Shown: positions 58,388 through 64,000 of the stretch, in pieces
Position numbering within the stretch: the first letter of the stretch is position 1
Layout: every line of letters begins with the position of its first letter
NCBI RefSeq assembly: GCF_007655135.1
Contig: NC_045130.1
Coordinates: 32,484,605 to 32,548,604, forward strand
DNA length: 64,000 nt
Direction of reading: 5' to 3'
Source of the DNA: Punica granatum
Taxonomy: Eukaryota; Streptophyta; Magnoliopsida; Myrtales; Lythraceae
Position numbers and translations under genes: made by a program
Notes under the pieces: model-generated
Database searches by the model: none
Seen by the model: only the letters and a program-made list of their open reading frames with translations
Told to the model about the DNA's origin: nothing

Positions 58388-61266
58388 TTATTTGTCAGAC
58401 TCGGTCTCATCCTCGCTTTCGGGATCTTCCCCACTTTCCTGCAAAATTTGAAGTCGGTTACCCACCTTAAGCAAAGCTCAATGAATGATCATATTCAAAG
58501 AATCTGCAACTTACCTTCCTCTTGATGTATTCTGCCATCACTTGATCGAATTCTCTCCTCTTCTCGGCAGCTATATCGTAGTACTGGACCTTTTCCTGAA
58601 AATAAACAGAGAAACAGGCATCGAATAGGAAGCTTATGACTAAAGATTCACTCCCTAGTTCTCCATGGTATAAGAAGGAGAATTTGATTCCGACTTTCCA
58701 TTCCTTTGAATTTAATGCCATCAACTAATCATTGCAAATGGCAAGACCCCGGATCTGACAGTTGAGCCATCCCAGAGGATATTTGGAAGCACAAAAGCTC
58801 CAGAAATAGGGGCTAGGATAAAACTTAGTTCAGCCCCAACACATATCCCAGCCAAACCACATCACTTTTAGTTGGAGAAAACACAGTTGATTCTTAGGGA
58901 AAATGTCACGAGCTTTACGAGCCAAGAGAAAAGAATCTCAAATCAGGGAACTGAGCATAATAAGCTCAACCCAGAGAATGAAGTTACTAAACACCTAACC
59001 GCAGAAGATACAAGAAACTTACAAGCTCATAACTATAGAACAAACACATGTCATGGTATCGAGTCAAAAGAATCCAGAAGAAAAAGGTCTCCAGATTGAC
59101 ACAATCAGGACCTACAACATTTTAATGCAATAATAAATACAGACCTCGTACGTCATTGTTTTCCACTTAGCGCCACAAGCCTTTCCGATCTGAAAGTCAA
59201 ACGGAGAAATCCTTAGGGAGCTTCAGATAAGACGGCAAGAAAGTAAGAGAAGATAATGAAACAAATATTAGAAGACCTAAAAGATCTAGTGCACAAGCAC
59301 ATACATCCCGCATTGACTTGATATCTGGGTTCTGCTCCTGATATTCCTTTCGAAAATCCTCCCTATAAACAACAACCAAAAATATGATTATGGTGATAAA
59401 GCATGTGTCCATATCCAATGATAGACTGTCACAAGTAAACATTGCTACGAATCCACCATTTGCTATAGAACAGAAGTGTTTCAGGCCAAATCAAATGCCC
59501 AAGATATCAAACCAACCACAATTAAAAGATAAATGTAGGGCGTATTTTATAAGAGTGGATGGCATGAATGGCAACTAAATGAGAAAGAAACCCGAGAAAG
59601 TGAGTCAGCTACACCTATACCAACAAGTGCCATAAGTATGCTATTTCCAAGAGCCTACTACTTGCAGATGAGAAAATAAAATGGTTGAATCCAGTAGAAA
59701 AGGAGATACTTAACACTGTATCAGGTCCAAAATTATTTGTTGTGCGAGGCATCATTCTTTTTTCCAATTACAAGGAAAATAACGCAATAAAAAAGCTTTT
59801 GAAGGCAAAGCAAAATGTGAACTTTCAAAATTGAAATTTATTTTACATATAGAACGGTGGTAACATCATGCAAGATATCTCTACACTCATTCTTATCAAA
59901 AATTGCTTTTTTTTTGGGAAAATAAAACAATCCTCACAACAGAAAGCAATAGTTGGCAACCTTTAAAATAAAGGTCGTCCCATCCATTCTACTCTGAGAT
60001 GCAACTCAACGATAGTACAAAATATGAGCATTCTATCTCTCAAAGATTAGCTAATATGAAAGAACATATTACCAAAAAAAAAGCTAATAAAAATGGATCT
60101 TAAACTCTTTTCGTTGAAAATAATACACAAAACTCCAGATAATGTCTCTGAAAAATCTTCATCTGATGCCAGGATGCAAAATGCAGGTGCCAAAATGTAA
60201 AACAAATGCCTTCGTGGGTCTTTAAATACTGAACGGCTAATGAATTTGCTCTATGACTGCCAAGTTGCATATAGAGACACATAGACAAATGCCTTCTCTA
60301 ATATTTCTTTTTTGCGAATACAAAAGAAAAAAACAACAGTCCTGTAATAGTTAAGAAACTGAAAAGAAAAGGGGGAAAGAAAGGGAGACAGCATACAGGA
60401 AATAGAAGAACGCAGTTGGTGGTTTCTTGGGCTTCTTAGAGTCAAGCTTGTGATTCTTCTTCTTATTCAGAGACCCTTTTGAAGTCTTTGCTGACTTGGG
60501 TCTCCGCTCATCCTCGCTTTCTCTGCTCATCTCTGCTAACCTCTTCATCTTCTCACTCGACTTTGCTCTCAAAACCATTCTCCTTGACATAGAAAACAAC
60601 CACCAAAAGTTCAGAGAAACCCACACTTCAATCACTATGAAACAGGACAACACCACATGAACTGGACATGGGAATTATCCAAAACTGCGAAAAACTAAGA
60701 CTAATGCGACATTGAAAAGACAGACAACTAATAACCAACACAAGATTAGACTGAATTAAAGCATATAATAACACAACATTACATCAAAAAGGTTCAAACT
60801 TCAGCAGAAACACAGCAAGATCCTAACCGAAAATTTGGGGCAAATGAGGAAATTCCAGCCTATAGTACACTAATTCTCCACATGAACTGAAACACATCAG
60901 CCCCAACTACACCAATAAACCTCACAATTCTCAAATTTCCCACTCACACCCCCAGGAATAAAAAACCATATCCTAAAACCTAAGCAGGACAGCTCAGATA
61001 GAAGTGGAAAACATGTTTCGGTCGCTCAGAGCATCAATTTCATTCCTAATTTGCACTGCAGAGAACGTAAACTGGATATACTACGAGACTGCGCATCACT
61101 TGTGCAAAGAAGAAACGGAACGAGTGAGGATGACGATGATCCTGTGAAGTAGAGGAGGACAATACTCTGCGTTAGCTGCCTCGGAAGCTCCGGCGGAGGG
61201 GGCTGGCGTTCGAGAAGAGGATGGAGGAGGAGCTGAGTCTTGAGATTTTGAAGCTTTCTTCGCCAT
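58388..61266 (-). CDS. HMG-box protein, HMGB type (HMGB14-like), six exons
   Basis: Exons: 61266-61166, 60582-60397, 59362-59305, 59189-59145, 58595-58515 and 58438-58388, summing to 522 nt (173 aa), all with GT-AG sites. It is a chromatin architectural protein that bends DNA non-specifically. A Ser/Pro/Ala-rich start (MAKKASKSQDSAPPPSSS) is followed by a basic stretch (KKKNHKLDSKKPKKPP). One HMG box follows, PPTAFFYFLEDFRKEYQEQN, SMRDIGKACGAKWKTMT and EKVQYYDIAAEKRREFDQVM, with the conserved aromatic and Trp residues. The acidic tail is ESGEDPESEDETESDK. The single box and short acidic tail fit plant HMGB proteins; resemblance to HMGB14 is my best guess. The ATG at 61,266 was chosen because it opens the frame that joins exon 2 as a complete Glu codon. 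Confidence 0.93.
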
Positions 61267-61794
61267 TTCTGCGAGCTCCCTTGTCTTCCTCTTTCCTCTG
61301 AGCTCCTCCGTTCGGCTCCGGTCGGTCGGGCGGGGCACGTTTTGGAGTCAGTGGCCGAGAGTAGAATGATGAGAGACAAAACGGCGCCGTGGGATCACTC
61401 AAGGTTTTTTTTTTTGGGTGAAAAAGTCACTCAAGTTTTTGAGGAACCATTCAAGTGCTCCAAATTTTAAGTAAATTGCATGTAATCCCATCAAATATTG
61501 ATGATTACAAATATTAATGGTAAAAAGGTAAAAGTATCATCTGGTTCTACAACTTTAGTAATTTTTCTATTTTAGCAACTCCCTTGGTAGCAACTCCCTT
61601 CACATACAAATGTCAACTCTAATTTCATTGTAGCATCATGGTTTTCATTGCCCCACACCTCTAGACCCATTCTATACTATAACTAATAAGTCTTGAAATT
61701 CATAATTGACATCCCAAAACCCCATAAATTACAAACCATAACAGTTGGCTCGAGTTTTTTAAAGAGTTAAAAAATGTAATATGTCCGTACTCCA
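61267..61794. other. Spacer between HMGB gene and pseudo-exon
   Basis: The first about 120 bp, on the minus strand, should be leader and promoter of the HMG-box gene. The rest is AT-rich with no feature recognised. Confidence 0.5.
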
Positions 61795-62034
61795 TTAAGC
61801 TCGACCTAATCTTCTGTTTCCTGGTGTGACGCTGGTATCAGGCTTCTTAGCCTCCTTAAGCCACTTCAACAACTTCTTGTAGGAGTTCAATCTTCCTCCA
61901 TTTCAGTAATCACTCCTCCCCTTTGCTTTGTAATAGTTAGCTATATGAAGTGACTTGACCATCATCAAGAAGTTAGGCCCACCATAAGACCATCGTTTCC
62001 TCAAGGGGACCTCCTCCATAGTCCATGAAAGAAA
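61795..62034 (-). pseudogene. Broken exon resembling the EDS1/PAD4/SAG101 EP domain
   Basis: A frame of 80 codons from a plausible acceptor (TTTCAG just above 62,034) to a TAA at 61,797-61,795, with one internal stop. Words: WTMEEVPLRKRWSYGGPNFL, MMVKSLHIANYYKAKGRSDY, then after the stop NGGRLNSYKKLLKWLKEAKK. By family knowledge, the spacing of a Tyr-Gly/Phe stretch, 'VxxLxIANYY', 'GRxxY' and 'KWL' matches the C-terminal EP domain of lipase-like immune regulators. No lipase domain is nearby, so this is an isolated fragment. A different family is possible. Confidence 0.5.
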
Positions 62035-62510
62035 CTGAAAATAATACAATAATTTTGATGCGATGCTTAGTGCAATATAAGGGAAGTATAGTTCATGCAA
62101 TCATCAAACTGAGACTAAAGTGCGAAATAAGATTTGTTAGCCATAGCATTTGGATTGATTAGTGCTATAAACGACATGAAATAACTACTACCAAAACTGA
62201 AGAAGTGTTACCTACCAAAACAAAAAACAGAAGAAGTGTTATATAGAAGTGGGACGGTCGAAGTATCACGAGACGGTCAAGATTCGAAGTAGGGGACTAA
62301 TTTGTACTTACAAACTATGAAAGGACTAAAGTGGCCATAGGGTGAAAATACGGTGACCAATGTCAATTTATATTTTGCCCAGAAATATATTATTTCATAT
62401 ATTATAATATTAATATTAATATTAATATTATTAGTTAATAATATAAGTATAAATAAATAAATAAATAAATAAGTAAATAAAGAAAAGGAAAAAGCGAAGG
62501 AACGAGGAGT
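62035..62510. other. Spacer upstream of MCM3
   Basis: AT-rich, with an 'attaat' run (about 62,403-62,437) and an 'aata' microsatellite (about 62,450-62,480). No gene is seen. Confidence 0.5.
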
Positions 62511-62588
62511 CACGTGCCGGGACCAGGCACGTGCACGTTCCCGCCATTTCCCGCCAAAAGGGTGGCGCAGTCCCTCATGTTTCCCGCC
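62511..62588 (+). promoter_or_regulatory. MCM3 promoter: three E2F sites and two CACGTG motifs
   Basis: E2F-type words occur at 62,538-62,545 (TTCCCGCC), 62,547-62,558 (TTTCCCGCCAAA) and 62,580-62,588 (TTTCCCGCC). CACGTG occurs at 62,511-62,516 and 62,528-62,533. All lie within 215 bp upstream of the MCM3 ATG. E2F control of MCM genes at G1/S is established; use of these sites here is inferred. Confidence 0.82.
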
Positions 62589-62660
62589 ACAACAGCAGCG
62601 ACAAATCAAACCCACCGACGAAGAAGAGCAAGGGCAATTCGCCGCCGTCTGCAACTGAGA

Positions 62661-62716
62661 AGAGCCCTCTCTCTCTCTCGCTCTCTGTCTCTCTCTCTGT
62701 CTCTCTCTTTCTCTCG
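62661..62716 (+). repeat. CT-rich leader microsatellite of MCM3
   Basis: A run of 'ctctctct/ctgtctct' just upstream of the ATG at 62,725, a common feature of plant 5' leaders. Confidence 0.7.
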
Positions 62717-62724
62717 TCGGAGCA

Positions 62725-64000
62725 ATGGACATCAGCGACAGAGACCGGCAAGACCGCAAGCGGGAGCTCCTCGCTTTCTTGGAGAACGATGTGATTTCCC
62801 CTCCCTTAAACCCTAACTCTCCTCTGTCTCTCTATCTTCTCCGCCCCTTAAGTCCATTTGAACCGTCAGTTTTTTCATTTCTTGGGCATTTACTGAAAGC
62901 TGAATTGGTGTTTTCGATCGTGAAATCGCGAAATGGAATTTCAGGTCGGGAGGATGTATATGGACGACATCAAGACGATGATCAACCACAAGCGCCGCCG
63001 CCTCATCGTCGACATCTCCGATCTCCATTCATTCAGCAACTTGGCCCCTAAGTCCGTCCCTCCTCCTCTATTATTTGATATATTTATTCGGTGATTCAGA
63101 ATGTATGTAGTAATTATTCACTGCCAGATGTTCACTGATTCGGTTTATGAACTCGGTTCTTATTGCCCCGTCCATGCCTCATCAATTATGAATTTTTCTC
63201 TTATAAATCCTCCGTTTAGTCGGTAGAGTTTCACATGTGAGCTTCGTTTTTCTTTTTTGTTTTGTCTATGAAGTGAGCTGCTCGACTTTGGTAAAGGGCT
63301 TAAAAAATTGAGTACTTCAGCTCTTCTTCGGATGATTTGCAACAGGGGTGGAACAAATCATGCTTATATTATCTTTGTTTTGGTAGCAAATTTATCTTTG
63401 AGTGCATTATCTACGCACAAACTGCCTAAAATATTGAATTTTCACTTATCCAAAAAAAATTCAATTTTCTGAATTGGTTTGAGCAACAAAATATGAAGGG
63501 TTTGTTCCTAACTTGTGGTTTATTGTATTGTTTATATGTACTGTACAGGATCTTGAGGAAGCCAGGGGATTACATGCAACCTTTCTCTGATGCAGTCACT
63601 GATCTAGTTAACAGGATTGACGGGAAGTACCTTAAGGAAGGAGAAAGTGTTAATGTGGGTTTCGAGGGCCCTTTTGTTTCTCGGCGAGTGACACCCCGAG
63701 AACTTCTGTCTGAGTTTATTGGCTCTATGGTTTGTGTGGAGGGAATTGTCACCAAATGTACTTCTTCTCCCAACTTCTGATAATGTTCGGCCATTAACTT
63801 TCTGTTTCTCAACAAGATTAGGGTGATAAAGTATTTGCTGTGGAATTGAGAGTTGCAAATAACTGCGAGAATGTCATTTTTAATCTTTGCTGCACTTTAC
63901 TAATACAATGGTCTCTTAGTGTCTTCTTACCCTGTGATTCACTGATTCATTAGTGGCTGAATCTCATCGGAAATATATTTTCAGGTTCACTTGTGAGGCC
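62725..64000 (+). CDS. MCM3: MCM3, replicative helicase subunit (5' end, four exons visible)
   Basis: MCM3 is one of the six subunits of the MCM2-7 helicase that unwinds DNA at replication origins. Exons: 62725-62790, 62945-63051, 63549-63757 and 63985 to beyond the window. All have GT-AG sites and the frame is continuous. The N-terminus starts [20 protein letters not shown], then [73 protein letters not shown] and GIVTKCSLVRP: the MCM N-terminal domain and the start of the OB fold. Walker A/B and the arginine finger lie beyond the right edge. Promoter E2F sites support this identification. Confidence 0.95.

Noticed and set aside
62514..62816. Arg/Ser-rich frames across the MCM3 leader
   Set aside because: They arise from the CT-repeat leader and end at or beyond the MCM3 start; no support as coding.

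Overview
This window is nuclear DNA of a flowering plant. Its genes have spliced GT-AG exons, and they include a chloroplast light-harvesting LHCB gene, a vacuolar-type TPK channel and plant-type GH3 beta-xylosidases. Intergenic DNA is AT-rich and full of retrotransposons, SINEs and small inverted-repeat elements. The style fits a eudicot. A Myrtales species such as pomegranate would fit, but that is a guess that the sequence does not prove.

Layout. 1-1096 (+): the 3' end of a two-pore K+ channel gene. 1.1-10.9 kb: AT-rich DNA without a recognisable gene, holding several tandem duplications and inverted-repeat elements. 10,967-13,257 (-): ALG14, six exons. 14,758-15,555 (-): intronless LHCB1-type gene with a recognisable light-type promoter. 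17,992-21,934 (-) and 40,557-43,994 (-): two nearly identical seven-exon beta-xylosidase genes, which are a dispersed duplication about 22.5 kb apart. Between them lie a MULE-like inverted-repeat element, a degraded Copia element (+), a second Copia element (-) broken up by a solo LTR and by a hAT-like element, SINEs, and a LINE remnant. 45,370-45,855 (+): a small secreted protein of unknown function. 46,417-50,452 (-): 13-exon TOM1/THH1-like membrane protein. 50.7-58.3 kb: repeats plus an aspartic-protease pseudogene. 58,388-61,266 (-): six-exon HMG-box protein. 61,795-62,034 (-): a broken exon resembling the EDS1/PAD4/SAG101 EP domain. 62,725-64,000 (+): 5' end of MCM3 with E2F-type promoter sites.

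The genes do not form a pathway; they are independent housekeeping, photosynthesis and cell-wall genes. All exon models were checked for splice dinucleotides and for reading-frame continuity.

The most interesting structure is at 32,946-34,364. It is a non-autonomous hAT-like transposon (matching 8-bp target duplication, about 26-bp TIRs) that has captured the 5' half of an LC8-type dynein light chain gene: leader, exon 1, intron and start of exon 2. It sits inside the integrase of a Copia element and itself contains a MITE. The two beta-xylosidase copies also act as a natural insertion clock: a SINE in intron 3 is shared, whereas two long-TIR elements with 9-bp duplications are present only in or near copy A, with empty sites visible elsewhere in the window.
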